The notes under the pieces are model-generated. The model had not been told where the DNA came from and ran no database searches. It worked only from the letters and a program-made list of their open reading frames with translations. The position numbers and the translations under genes are program-made. Of a stretch of DNA of 64,000 bases, positions 8,538 to 16,416 are shown piece by piece. This stretch comes from Streptomyces sp. NBC_00659 (lineage in GTDB: Bacteria; Actinomycetota; Actinomycetes; Streptomycetales; Streptomycetaceae): NCBI RefSeq assembly GCF_036226925.1, contig NZ_CP109031.1, positions 4,340,001 through 4,404,000 on the forward strand, in the 5' to 3' direction. Within the stretch, counting starts at the first letter, position 1, and every line of letters begins with the position of its first letter.

Positions 8538-9293
8538 ATGGGCAAGAGCCGCAGAACAATTCCGGAAGAGCTTCTGCTGCTGGCGTTGGACCCGACCACG
8601 GGTACCACCGCGCAGCCGCAGTCGCTCGACCTCGGTCTGGCCGGAGCGCAGCTAGTGGAGCTGGCGCTGGCCGGACGGATAGCCCCAGACGGGGATCGTA
8701 TCGCCGTGGTGGTGCCACGGCCGACCGGAGATCCAACACTGGACTGTGCGTTGGAACTCCTTCGGCGGCGCGGGGCACCCGTACGCGCGGTCAACTGGAT
8801 CGGCGGACCCCGCCTGGGGCTCCGCCAGACCTACCTCTCGCATCTGGAGAGGTGCGGCATGGTCCATGCCGTGGCCGGCCAGATGTGCGGGGTGCTTCCG
8901 ACGACTCGCTACCAAGCGACGGACACGGATATCAGCCGGGAGATCCGAACCCGGCTGGACAACGCGATCCGCACCGGCGTACCGCCGGACCCGCGGACCG
9001 CGGCGCTCGCCGCGCTGGCCCACGCGGTCGGTCTCGGCAAGCACCTGTATCCGGGGAACGAGGGACGTTCGTCCCGCTCCCGGCTGCGGGACCTGATCAG
9101 GCACGACCCCATGGGCGGCCTCGTGGCGCACGCCGTGATGGACGTTCAGAGCGGTGTGGCGGCACAGCCGCGCCGCAACCCGGCACCGGCAGGCCGCCCG
9201 GCCACCGCCGGCGTCAGGTCCGCACCGGAATCCGCACGCGGTGTTCCGATGCAACCGCGCCACGGTTCGATGGCGCGCGCCGTGGCGCACTGA
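8538..9293 (+). CDS. GPP34 (GOLPH3-like) family protein
   Basis: A 251-residue protein whose opening TIPEELLLLALDPTTG, followed by LDLGLAGAQLVELALAGRI, is the actinobacterial signature of the GPP34/GOLPH3 fold. Eukaryotic members bind phosphoinositides at the Golgi; what bacterial members do is unknown. Residues 1-195 fit the domain. The last 55 are basic, Pro/Ala-rich and probably disordered. The start has GGGGAGG 5 bases upstream. It is divergent from the DD-carboxypeptidase and precedes the first XRE/DUF397 pair, an arrangement I remember from S. coelicolor. Confidence 0.8.
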   Translation: MGKSRRTIPEELLLLALDPTTGTTAQPQSLDLGLAGAQLVELALAGRIAPDGDRIAVVVPRPTGDPTLDCALELLRRRGAPVRAVNWIGGPRLGLRQTYLSHLERCGMVHAVAGQMCGVLPTTRYQATDTDISREIRTRLDNAIRTGVPPDPRTAALAALAHAVGLGKHLYPGNEGRSSRSRLRDLIRHDPMGGLVAHAVMDVQSGVAAQPRRNPAPAGRPATAGVRSAPESARGVPMQPRHGSMARAVAH

Positions 9294-9435
9294 GCCGCGG
9301 GCCCACACGGCCCGTGTCACGCACCGTCGGCAGTACCCGCGCCACGCAGCACCCGCACCGCCAGTACAGCCAGCACCGCCGCAAGACACCAGCGCCGCAC
9401 CGCAGTCCCCATGAACCGGTTCGGGAGCCGCAGGC

Positions 9436-9497
9436 TCGCGCGGGGTGGCTGAGACCGTACGTCCGGACGACGACACGGCCCCAGCCACCCCGCGCGA
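9436..9497 (+). terminator. Large stem-loop with 16-bp perfect stem
   Basis: TCGCGCGGGGTGGCTG (9436-9451) pairs without mismatch with CAGCCACCCCGCGCGA (9482-9497). The 30-base loop itself contains the perfect palindrome CGTCCGGACG (9460-9469). It lies 143 bases after the GPP34 stop and has no U-run. It could be a terminator or an RNA processing or regulatory structure. Confidence 0.5.
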
Positions 9498-9778
9498 CCG
9501 CATCCGAGGAGCATCCCGTCCCGAGGGGGCCGGGCGCACCCGGGCGGCAGGCCGGGCATGACCTCGCGTCGGCGGCGATCTTCCGTATGTTTCAGGGGAG
9601 TTCGCGGGGTCCGCGCCGACGGCGACGGCGGCTGCCGCGGTCACGACGGAGACCGCAGGTGATGACGACAACCGCGGTGACGACGACGTACGGCCGGGTA
9701 TACACGCCGAATCTGCGAACTTGCGCCCACCAGGCGCATATACGCCGTTTCCCAGCGGTAGAAAGCACCTTGGTGGCA

Positions 9779-9796
9779 ATCTGCTCAACAGCAGAT
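9779..9796. promoter_or_regulatory. Candidate operator of the first XRE regulator
   Basis: ATCTGCT-CAAC-AGCAGAT is a perfect 7-4-7 inverted repeat centred about 48 bases before the GTG of the XRE gene. This position suits autoregulation. The assignment is inference from symmetry and location. Confidence 0.45.
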
Positions 9797-9834
9797 ACGC
9801 AAAGTACAGGCCCGCAGCCGGAGGTGCACGTCCC

Positions 9835-10692
9835 GTGGCGTCAAGTGTCAATCCCACCGTCCGGCGGCGCCGGCTGGGCCAGGAGCTTCGGCGGCTCCGC
9901 GAACTCAAGGGCATGACGGCCGAAGAGGTCGCCGAGCGCCTGCTGGTGTCACAGTCGAAGATCAGCCGGCTGGAGAACGGCCGGCGCAGTATCAGCCAGC
10001 GCGACGTACGCGATCTGTGCGGGGTCTACGAGGTCGAGGACCACCGGATCGTCGACTCGCTGATGCAGATGGCCAAGGACTCGCGCCAGCAGGGCTGGTG
10101 GCATTCCTTCGGCGACATCCCGTACAGCGTCTACATCGGTCTGGAGACCGACGCCGCGAGCCTGCGCGTGTACGACCCCCAGGTCGTCCCGGGCCTGTTG
10201 CAGACCCGGCAGTACGCCGAGGCGCTGATCGCGGGGGCGCTGCCGGAGACCGCGCCCGTCGACATCGACAAGCGCGTCCAGGTGCGGATGAAACGGCAGG
10301 AACGAATCTCCGCCCCCGACAACCCGCTGCGCCTGTGGACCGTCCTCGACGAGTCCGCCCTGCGCCGCGCCGTCGGCAACCGCTCGCTGATGCGCGAGCA
10401 GCTCGAATACCTCGTCGAGCAGTCCCAGCTTCCGCACGTCACCGTGCAGGTGATCCCCTTCGACATGGGCGCGCACCCGGGCCTCAACGGCCAGTACGCG
10501 ATCCTGGAGTTCCCCGACGCCGCCGACTCCAGCGTCGTCTACATCGAGGGCGTGACCAGCGACCTGTACCTGGAGAAGGCGAACGACGTCCAGAAGTACA
10601 GCGTGATGTACGAACACCTGCGGGCCCAGGCCCTGAACGTGGAGCAGTCCCGCCAGTTCATCGCGGACATCGCGAAGGAGTACGCGCGCTGA
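9835..10692 (+). CDS. XRE-family regulator with DUF5753 domain (Scr1-like)
   Basis: A 285-residue protein. GGAGGT at 9820-9825 fixes the GTG at 9835; the frame runs further upstream but without a ribosome site. Residues 10-65 are a Cro/CI helix-turn-helix (LGQELRRLRELKGMTAEEVAERL, VSQSKISRLENGRR). From about residue 95 the DUF5753 ligand-like domain begins (VVPGLLQTRQYAEALI, PHVTVQVIPFDMGAHPG). These regulators work with a small DUF397 protein encoded next to them, found here 282 bases downstream. Its sequence and position match my memory of S. coelicolor SCO4441/Scr1, reported to stimulate antibiotic production with its DUF397 partner. Confidence 0.88.
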   Translation: MASSVNPTVRRRRLGQELRRLRELKGMTAEEVAERLLVSQSKISRLENGRRSISQRDVRDLCGVYEVEDHRIVDSLMQMAKDSRQQGWWHSFGDIPYSVYIGLETDAASLRVYDPQVVPGLLQTRQYAEALIAGALPETAPVDIDKRVQVRMKRQERISAPDNPLRLWTVLDESALRRAVGNRSLMREQLEYLVEQSQLPHVTVQVIPFDMGAHPGLNGQYAILEFPDAADSSVVYIEGVTSDLYLEKANDVQKYSVMYEHLRAQALNVEQSRQFIADIAKEYAR

Positions 10693-10974
10693 TCGGCACG
10701 GGGGTGGCCTCGAAGGGCGCCCCCGCCGATGAGCGGCCGGACCCTACACTGTCGCCGCCCCAACGGGGAAGACCCCCATGGAATATGCCATCCAGTCGAG
10801 TGAATAGTCGCTTCGCCAGCCGATGTTGGCGAGTAGCGTCGATCACGCCATCGAGCAACAAACGTTGGCGCAATCCGGACCGCGGGTCTCCTGACGGATC
10901 CACGGTCCGGTGGCAATGCGCCAATGGCTTCGTGGCGGCAACTCATCGACGAACGACAGCTTTCTGGAGCGATC

Positions 10975-11184
10975 ATGGCAATTCAGCAGGGCGCCCTCGA
11001 CACCTGGACCAAGTCTTCCTACTCCACCGGCAACGGCGCCTGCGTCGAGGTCAAGTCCCCTGTCCTCTCGGCGATGGCCGTCCGGGACTCCAAGGTTCCC
11101 GCCGGCCCCACGCTCGCCTTTCCCGCGGATGCCTGGAACGCCTTCGTCACCGAGGTGAGCCGCGGAGCGTCCAGCCTCGTCTGA
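10975..11184 (+). CDS. DUF397 small protein, partner of the XRE regulator (Scr2-like)
   Basis: A 69-residue DUF397 protein: DTWTKSSYSTGNGACVEV, then VAVRDSK-like MAVRDSKVPAGPTLAF and FPADAWNAFV are the family signature. The ATG at 10975 is preceded by GGAG at 5 bases; an ATG 17 codons upstream lacks a site. DUF397 proteins are modulators or antitoxin-like partners of DUF5753 XRE proteins. The 282-base gap to the regulator is longer than in the second pair in this window (10 bases), so this gene may have its own promoter. Confidence 0.85.
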   Translation: MAIQQGALDTWTKSSYSTGNGACVEVKSPVLSAMAVRDSKVPAGPTLAFPADAWNAFVTEVSRGASSLV

Positions 11185-11249
11185 CCCACATGGACGGGAC
11201 AACTTCATACGCTCCACCGACAGAGCCCTCTCGACCGGCCCGCCGTCCT

Positions 11250-11274
11250 GGCCGAGGGGGCTCGGCCCCTTTTT
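11250..11274 (+). terminator. Rho-independent terminator
   Basis: GGCCGAG (11250-11256), loop GGGG, CTCGGCC (11261-11267), then CC and TTTTT (11270-11274). This is a textbook intrinsic terminator for the XRE/DUF397 unit, 66 bases after the DUF397 stop. Confidence 0.75.
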
Positions 11275-11305
11275 CCGGGGCTCGGTTCGCCTCCGGGGCG
11301 CCCTT

Positions 11306-12145
11306 CTAGCGCAGGCGGTCCACGTAGGTGTCCGTTCCCGGCACCGTGGGGATGAAGGGGGCCACCAGCTCCACACGCCCCAGGCCCGATTCGGCCACAG
11401 CCTCGTCCAGGCCCGTGAAGTGCGCCTCCCAGCAGTCGCGCGGATCGGCCTGGAGGAACCACAGCAGGGTGAGCCGGGTGTCCACGCCCTCGACCTGCTT
11501 CACGTAGGTCATGCGGTCACCGGGGAGCGGGGTCGGCCGGAAGACGGTGACGAGGGCGGCCGGTGAGCCCGCCAGCCGCCCGGGGAGATGGCGGGAGCGC
11601 AGCCACTCCAGCAACTCGGCTCGCCGATCGGCGGATTCGGCGTCGACGACCTCGACCACGAGACCGGCGTAGGGGTGGTCGAGGGCGTGGAAGTCGCGGG
11701 GGCCCGCGGCGCCGTCGCGGTAGACGGTGGCCTTGTGGTCCTGGAAGGCCGTGAAGACGTGGGTACGGTCCTGGTAGACGCGGCCGTCGCGGTTCAGCCG
11801 CCTGTTGATGCCGACGGTCCATTTCATGTGGTCGTCGTAGCGGCCGTCGGTGACCCAGTAGGTGGAGATGTAGCAGCCCGCGGTGACCGGCTGGGCGACC
11901 GCCGACTTCTCCGGGTAGCGCAGCAGCTGGAGGTCGCGGGTGGCCACCCAGCGGCGTCCGGCGTACATCCAGGGCATGGCCATCGCGCCCGCGTAGTAGT
12001 GATCGTCCTCGTACCAGCGGTTGTAGGCGTACTCGTGGCCCGGGTGCGGTTCGACCAGGGTGATCAGGGCGTGGCCCGGGTGGACGCCGTACGGGCCGAG
12101 GGCGGCCAGTTCCGCGTAGGTCTCGCTGCGGGTCTCCTCCGACAT
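11306..12145 (-). CDS. Unknown protein, possible EthD-type dimeric barrel, in the catabolic regulon
   Basis: A 279-residue soluble protein. The ATG at 12145 has a GAGGAAGGGG ribosome site 6 bases upstream. Two halves each contain a segment like HEYAYNRWYEDDHYYAGAM and LVTVFRPTPLPGDRM, which resemble tandem ferredoxin-like alpha/beta barrels of the EthD/Dabb type; this is a weak reading. I do not recognise a named family. It is divergent from an SDR gene, with the palindrome CTGACGCCCCGTCAG between the two starts, so it probably belongs to the same catabolic regulon. EthD-type proteins often accompany oxygenases of hydrophobic substrates (general knowledge). Confidence 0.65.
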   Translation of the reverse strand: MSEETRSETYAELAALGPYGVHPGHALITLVEPHPGHEYAYNRWYEDDHYYAGAMAMPWMYAGRRWVATRDLQLLRYPEKSAVAQPVTAGCYISTYWVTDGRYDDHMKWTVGINRRLNRDGRVYQDRTHVFTAFQDHKATVYRDGAAGPRDFHALDHPYAGLVVEVVDAESADRRAELLEWLRSRHLPGRLAGSPAALVTVFRPTPLPGDRMTYVKQVEGVDTRLTLLWFLQADPRDCWEAHFTGLDEAVAESGLGRVELVAPFIPTVPGTDTYVDRLR

Positions 12146-12208
12146 GACGAACCCCTTCCTCGGGTGGAACGTGCGCGGGACTTCCTTCCTCCCCCGGACG
12201 CCCATACT

Positions 12209-12223
12209 CTGACGCCCCGTCAG
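12209..12223. promoter_or_regulatory. Regulon palindrome site 1 (CTGAC-N5-GTCAG)
   Basis: CTGACGCCCCGTCAG, perfect half-sites, between the divergent genes at 12145 (minus) and 12319 (plus). It could control both. Confidence 0.75.
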
Positions 12224-12318
12224 GCAATGCGCCAGAGTCGCGTCGGGGCCGGTGCGCCTGACGGGCGCCGCCGCGGGCGGACCGGGCGGACCGGGCCACG
12301 AGATGAGGGAGGCCTCGC

Positions 12319-13104
12319 ATGTCACTGCTCGCGGGCAAGACGGTCGTCGTGTCGGGGGTCGGTGCCGGACTCGGTCATCAGGTCGCGGCGGCCGTGGTGC
12401 GCGACGGCGGCAACGCCGTCCTCGGGGCGCGCACGGAGGCGAATCTCGCCAAGGCGGCGGCCGAACTGGACCCGGACGGCACGCACACGGCGTTCCGCGC
12501 GACGGACATCACCGACGAGGGGCAGTGCGACGCGCTCGCGGCGCTCGCGGCCGAACGCTTCGGGCGGATCGACGCGGTGGTCCATGTCGCCGCCTGGGAC
12601 AGCTACTTCGGCGGCCTGGAGGACGCCGACTTCGCGACCTGGCAGTCGGTCATCGATGTGAACCTGCTCGGCACGCTGCGGATGACCCGCGCCTGCCTCC
12701 CCGCGCTGAAGGAGCGCGGCGGCTCCGTCGTCATCGTCGGGACGCAGTCGTCGGTCGCCGCCCCGAGCCAGGTGCGACAGGCGGCGTACGCGGCCTCGAA
12801 GGGCGCGCTGACGAGCGCGATGTACTCCCTGGCGCGGGAGCTCGGCCCGCACCGAATACGGGTCAACACCGTGCTGCCCGGCTGGATGTGGGGCCCTCCG
12901 GTCGAGGCGTACGTGCAGTTCACGGCGTACACCGAGCAGGTGCCCGAGGCGGACGTCCTGAAGCGGCTCACCGAGCGGATGGCCCTGCCCGAGCTGGCCA
13001 CGGACGGGGACGTCGCCGACGCCGCGGTGTTCCTGGCGTCCGACCGGGCGCGGGCGATCACGGGCCAGTCCCTGCTCGTGAACGCGGGCGAACTCATGCG
13101 GTAG
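12319..13104 (+). CDS. SDR family NAD(P)-dependent oxidoreductase
   Basis: A 261-residue classical short-chain dehydrogenase. The Rossmann glycine motif is slightly altered (VSGVGAGLGHQ, normally TGxxxGIG). A (N/H)AAG-like VHVAAWD is present, the catalytic Ser lies in GTQSSVAAPSQ, and the YxxxK reads YAASKGAL. DGDVADAAVFLASDRARAITGQSLLVNAGELM is the usual C-terminus. The start is preceded by GGGAGG at 6 bases. Sharing a palindromic operator with the divergent unknown gene suggests that it oxidises or reduces a hydroxyl/keto intermediate in the same pathway. A stem-loop follows the stop. Confidence 0.9.
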   Translation: MSLLAGKTVVVSGVGAGLGHQVAAAVVRDGGNAVLGARTEANLAKAAAELDPDGTHTAFRATDITDEGQCDALAALAAERFGRIDAVVHVAAWDSYFGGLEDADFATWQSVIDVNLLGTLRMTRACLPALKERGGSVVIVGTQSSVAAPSQVRQAAYAASKGALTSAMYSLARELGPHRIRVNTVLPGWMWGPPVEAYVQFTAYTEQVPEADVLKRLTERMALPELATDGDVADAAVFLASDRARAITGQSLLVNAGELMR

Positions 13105-13462
13105 GCGGTACTGCCTGCGCGGCCCCTCTCCCAGGCGTACGGGACCCGCATCCCGTACGGCTGTCGACTTGTCATTGCTGCTGTGGGTCTGACGAAGTGC
13201 CCGCTCATGGTGTGGTCCACGTCACGAGCACGACAACAGCCCGGTGGGTAAAGTAGAGGCAAAATCGTTCTGCTTTCTGATCTGTGTTCATATCTGTGAC
13301 CGCGCGAGGTCTTGACCGGTCGGTCGAACCAGCGGTTCAATCCCCAAGTCCCCGCTCCCGCACGGGGGCGCCGCCCTCCCCCGAGCAGGGGGGAACCACG
13401 CGTACTGGCGAAGTGCCGTCCGGTATCTGCAAGTTCACAAGGCGGACCCCTGGAGGGGGCAC
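13105..13462. promoter_or_regulatory. Intergenic region: promoter zone of the symporter
   Basis: 358 bases without a gene. After the SDR stem-loop comes an AT-richer stretch (13255-13300) with the heptamer ATCTGTG twice at a 12-base period (13280-13286, 13292-13298). A GAACC-AGC-GGTTC inverted repeat (13326-13338) follows. These are candidate regulator sites for the symporter; no clear -35/-10 pair is visible. Confidence 0.4.
13136..13159 (+). terminator. Stem-loop after the SDR gene
   Basis: CGTACGGGA (13136-13144) pairs perfectly with TCCCGTACG (13151-13159) over a 6-base loop. There is no T-run. Confidence 0.55.
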
Positions 13463-15034
13463 ATGAACGGTCTCGACTGGGCCGTCCTGGTCGCGTACTT
13501 CGGCGTGATGACCGCGATCGGTGTCTGGTCCCACAAGCGTGTGGACGATGTCAGCGACTTCTTCACCGCGGGCGGCAAGATGCCGTGGTGGCTGTCCGGC
13601 ATCTCGCACCACATGTCGGGCTACAGCGCGGTGATGTTCACCGGCTACGCCGGCATCGCGTACACCTACGGCATCACCTCGTACGTCACCTGGGCGCTGC
13701 CCATCGCCATCGGCGTGGCCATCGGCGCCAAGGCCTTCGCGCCCCGGCTCAACCGGCTGCGCTCACGACTGCACGTCGCCTCACCGCTCGAATACCTCAA
13801 GGACCGCTACAACGTGCCGACGCAGCAGGCGCTGGCCTGGTCCGGCATCCTGCTGAAGATCGTGGACGTCGGCGCGAAGTGGGCGGCCATCGCCACCCTG
13901 CTCAGCGTCTTCACCGGCGTCACCCTCACCCAGGGCATCATCATCACCGGCGGCATCACGGCCGTGTACTGCACGATCGGCGGGCTGTGGGCCGACGCGC
14001 TGACCGAACTCGGCCAGTTCATCATCCAGTTGATGGCCGGTCTGGCGATGCTGGTCATCGCGCTGAACAAGATCTCCGACCAGGGCGGTCTCTCCAAGGC
14101 GCTGGACTCACCGAAGCTGCACGGTCACGCGGACGGCTTCGCGGGCCCGTACCTGACGGTGTTCTTCATCGCGTACCTGTTCATCAAGCTGTTCGAGTAC
14201 AACGGCGGCATGTGGAACCAGGCCCAGCGCTACATGGCCACGGGCAGCGCCAAGCAGGCCACGCGCTCCGCGTTCCTGTCCGCCGGGCTCTGGTTCGTCT
14301 GGCCGGTCATCCTGTTCATCCCCATGTGGCTCTCGCCGCTGCTCGTCACGGCGCAGAAGCCGGACGGCTCGGACGCGTACGGCCTGATGGCCGACCAGCT
14401 GCTGCCGCACGGGCTGCTGGGCCTGGTCGTGGTCGGGTTCTTCTCGCACACGATGGCCATGTGCTCCTCGGACGCGAACGCCATCGCGGCCGTGTTCACC
14501 CGGGACGTGGCGCCGGTGCTCTCCAAGGCCGCGCGCACCTGGGACACCCGTGCCGGGCTCATCGCGGGCCGGGTCACCACCGTCGCCTTCCTCGGCTTCT
14601 CCATGGCGGTGGCCACCCAGGTCAACTCCCCCACGTTCAAGGACATCATCACCGTCGTCATCAAGTGGGTGGCGGGGCTCATGGGACCGATCGCGATCCC
14701 GTTCATCCTGGGTCTGCTGCGGCCGTTCCGTAAGTCCGGCCCGACGGCGGCGCTGACCAGCTGGGCCTGCGGTCTGCTCGCCTTCTTCTTCGTCAACTAC
14801 AACCTGGACTTCTCCCAGCGCACGGACGTGAAGCTGGAGTACCAGGTCTCCGTACCGATGGCGATCTCGCTCGTCCTGTACATCCTCATCGGCTTCCTGA
14901 AGCCCGAGGACACCCCGGAGCGGGACGCCCTCATCGAGATCATCAACACGGACGACGACGGCTCGGCCGCCGCCGCGATCCCGGCACCGGCGGGTGCGCC
15001 GGACGGGGTGGTGGGCACGCCCGTGAAGGACTAG
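13463..15034 (+). CDS. Sodium:solute symporter family transporter
   Basis: A 523-residue integral membrane protein with about 13 hydrophobic segments. Landmarks of the SSS family are visible: DFFTAGGKMPWWLSGIS near residue 33, the unwound first-helix region MSGYSAVMFTGYAG, and NAIAAVFTRDVAPVL. A short cytoplasmic acidic and Ala/Pro-rich tail ends the protein. It should import an organic solute with Na+. The solute is not predictable; galactose/inositol-type and carboxylate-type members are both possible. GGAGGGGG lies 3-4 bases before the ATG. It is convergent with the ADP-ribosylglycohydrolase-like gene. Confidence 0.9.
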   Translation: MNGLDWAVLVAYFGVMTAIGVWSHKRVDDVSDFFTAGGKMPWWLSGISHHMSGYSAVMFTGYAGIAYTYGITSYVTWALPIAIGVAIGAKAFAPRLNRLRSRLHVASPLEYLKDRYNVPTQQALAWSGILLKIVDVGAKWAAIATLLSVFTGVTLTQGIIITGGITAVYCTIGGLWADALTELGQFIIQLMAGLAMLVIALNKISDQGGLSKALDSPKLHGHADGFAGPYLTVFFIAYLFIKLFEYNGGMWNQAQRYMATGSAKQATRSAFLSAGLWFVWPVILFIPMWLSPLLVTAQKPDGSDAYGLMADQLLPHGLLGLVVVGFFSHTMAMCSSDANAIAAVFTRDVAPVLSKAARTWDTRAGLIAGRVTTVAFLGFSMAVATQVNSPTFKDIITVVIKWVAGLMGPIAIPFILGLLRPFRKSGPTAALTSWACGLLAFFFVNYNLDFSQRTDVKLEYQVSVPMAISLVLYILIGFLKPEDTPERDALIEIINTDDDGSAAAAIPAPAGAPDGVVGTPVKD

Positions 15035-15035
15035 T

Positions 15036-15055
15036 GCCCCGACCGGAACCGGGGC
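15036..15055. terminator. Short stem-loop between convergent genes
   Basis: GCCCCG (15036-15041) pairs with CGGGGC (15050-15055), directly after the symporter stop. It can act on both strands. Confidence 0.5.
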
Positions 15056-15071
15056 CCGTCGTGTCCCCGGC

Positions 15072-16181
15072 TCAGGCGCGGGGGTAGCGGGCGAGCCAGC
15101 CCGGGGACGATCCGGCGGGCCCGTGCAGCGCGGGCCCCTGGGTCATCTCCATCGCGAAGTCGTCCGCGAGGACCAGCACCGTGGGACGGCCCTCCAGTTC
15201 GGCCAGCCAGGCCGGCGGGAGGGCCGTCTCGCCGTGCAGGGCGCCCAGCAGACCTCCCGCGAGGGCGCCGGTGACGGCGGAGGGCCCGCCGTGGTTCACC
15301 GAGAGGCACAGACCGTGCCGGACGTCCTCACCGACCAGCACGCAGTACACCGCGGCGGCGAGCGGCCCCTCGGAGATACCGCTCACGGCGAGCTCCTGGA
15401 CCCGCTCGGGAGAGGGCATGCCCTGGCGTACGGCGCCCAGCGCGTGCTGGAGCGCGGCGGCGACCGGCTGGTGCCCGGGCCGGGTCGCGAGCAGCGCGAG
15501 GGCCTGCTGCACGGCCGCGTCGGGGTTCTCGCCGCGGGCGAGCGCGTGCACGATCACGGCGTACGCCCCCGCCGTCAGGTACGCCGAGGGGTGGCCGTGC
15601 GTCTGCGCGGAGCACTCGACGGCGAGCTGCATCACGAGCTGCGGCTCCCAGCCGACGAGCAGCCCGAACGGCGCGGAACGGCCGGCGGCCCCGGCACCCT
15701 GCTCGCCGGGGTTCTTGGGGGCGTCCAGCGTCCCCATGATGTCGTCGGCGAGGCCGAGCAGACAGGCCGCGGCGGGGTCGCGGCGGGCGTAGAGCCACTC
15801 CTCGCGGGCCAGCCAGCCGTCGTCCTTGCGGCGTTCGTCGGGCCCCCAGTCGCTCTGGGTGGCCGCCCAGCGTCGGTAGGCGCGGTGCACGTCGGAGGGC
15901 GGATGCCAGGCGCCGGTGTCGCGGCGCACCTGGGCGCGGATGAGCCCGTCGACGCCGAACAGGGCGAGCTGGGTGAGGTGGGTGACGGCGCCGCGCCGCC
16001 CGTACGCGGGGGCCGGTCCGACGAGGCCCTCCGCCCCGTGGGTCTCCCGGATCCTCTCCAGCGAGAGCACGTCGACCGGGGCGCCCAGCGCGTCGCCGAC
16101 GGCCGTGCCCAGAAGCGTCCCGCGGACCCGGCTCCGGAAGTCCTGCTGCTCCCCGCGGCCCCAGACGGCTGTCGCACCCAC
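15072..16181 (-). CDS. ADP-ribosylglycohydrolase-fold protein lacking metal-ligand aspartates
   Basis: A 369-residue all-helical ARH/DraG-type protein. The GTG at 16181 has GGAGG 5 bases upstream. The N-terminal RGTLLGTAVGDALGAPVD is a clear family match, as is the C-terminal SVNHGGPSAVTGALAGGLLGALHG. However, the two Mg2+-binding motifs are degenerate. The usual TDDT reads THLT (AVTHLTQLALFG), and the usual GGDxDS/T reads GGPSAVT. Active ARH enzymes need those aspartates for the dinuclear metal site. The protein is therefore probably not a normal hydrolase; it may bind ADP-ribose-like ligands or do something new. No DraT-like partner is adjacent. Confidence 0.8.
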   Translation of the reverse strand: MGATAVWGRGEQQDFRSRVRGTLLGTAVGDALGAPVDVLSLERIRETHGAEGLVGPAPAYGRRGAVTHLTQLALFGVDGLIRAQVRRDTGAWHPPSDVHRAYRRWAATQSDWGPDERRKDDGWLAREEWLYARRDPAAACLLGLADDIMGTLDAPKNPGEQGAGAAGRSAPFGLLVGWEPQLVMQLAVECSAQTHGHPSAYLTAGAYAVIVHALARGENPDAAVQQALALLATRPGHQPVAAALQHALGAVRQGMPSPERVQELAVSGISEGPLAAAVYCVLVGEDVRHGLCLSVNHGGPSAVTGALAGGLLGALHGETALPPAWLAELEGRPTVLVLADDFAMEMTQGPALHGPAGSSPGWLARYPRA

Positions 16182-16300
16182 CGAGACCTCCTGAGGCACT
16201 GTCCGTACGCACGTCCGACAGGGCAGCACTGTAATCGAACGGGAACGGTCGGCTGAGGCCCCGGATCCAGAAAGGGGACGCGCTTCCGGTGTCCCGAATG

Positions 16301-16396
16301 ATCGGGTCCGGTCGGCCTTCAGGAGAAAGCCACTCGGGTCCGGTCAGTCTTCGGGAGAAAGCGGATCGGGTCCGGTCGGGCTTCGGGAGATGGCGC
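16301..16396. repeat. Three tandem 32-bp direct repeats
   Basis: Three adjoining units at 16301-16332, 16333-16364 and 16365-16396 share the core CGGGTCCGGTC, then CTTC and GGAGA. The first two also share GGAGAAAGC. They fill the gap between the ATPase gene end and the ARH-like gene start. There are no unique spacers, so this is not a CRISPR array. Confidence 0.8.
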
Positions 16397-16416
16397 GGGC
16401 TTCGGCCCGCCCGCCG

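Larger units (their letters stand above)
9294..9834. other. Long intergenic region with a large stem-loop and a candidate operator
   Basis: 541 bases without a convincing gene. Short open frames here have no ribosome site and no family resemblance. It holds a 16-bp perfect stem-loop (9436-9497) and a 7-4-7 palindrome close to the regulator start (9779-9796), both listed separately. The segment 9700-9810 is AT-richer than its surroundings and is the likely promoter of the XRE gene. Confidence 0.6.

Noticed and set aside
9317..9559. Small minus-strand frame with a hydrophobic stretch (WCLAAVLAVLAV)
   Set aside because: No ribosome site, no family resemblance, and part of it overlaps the large stem-loop.
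13310..13338. GACCGGTC and GAACC/GGTTC symmetry as another regulon site
   Set aside because: The half-sites do not match CTGAC/GTCAG; it was kept only as a general candidate element before the symporter.
16301..16396. Possible CRISPR array
   Set aside because: Only three repeats that adjoin directly, without unique spacers, and no cas genes.
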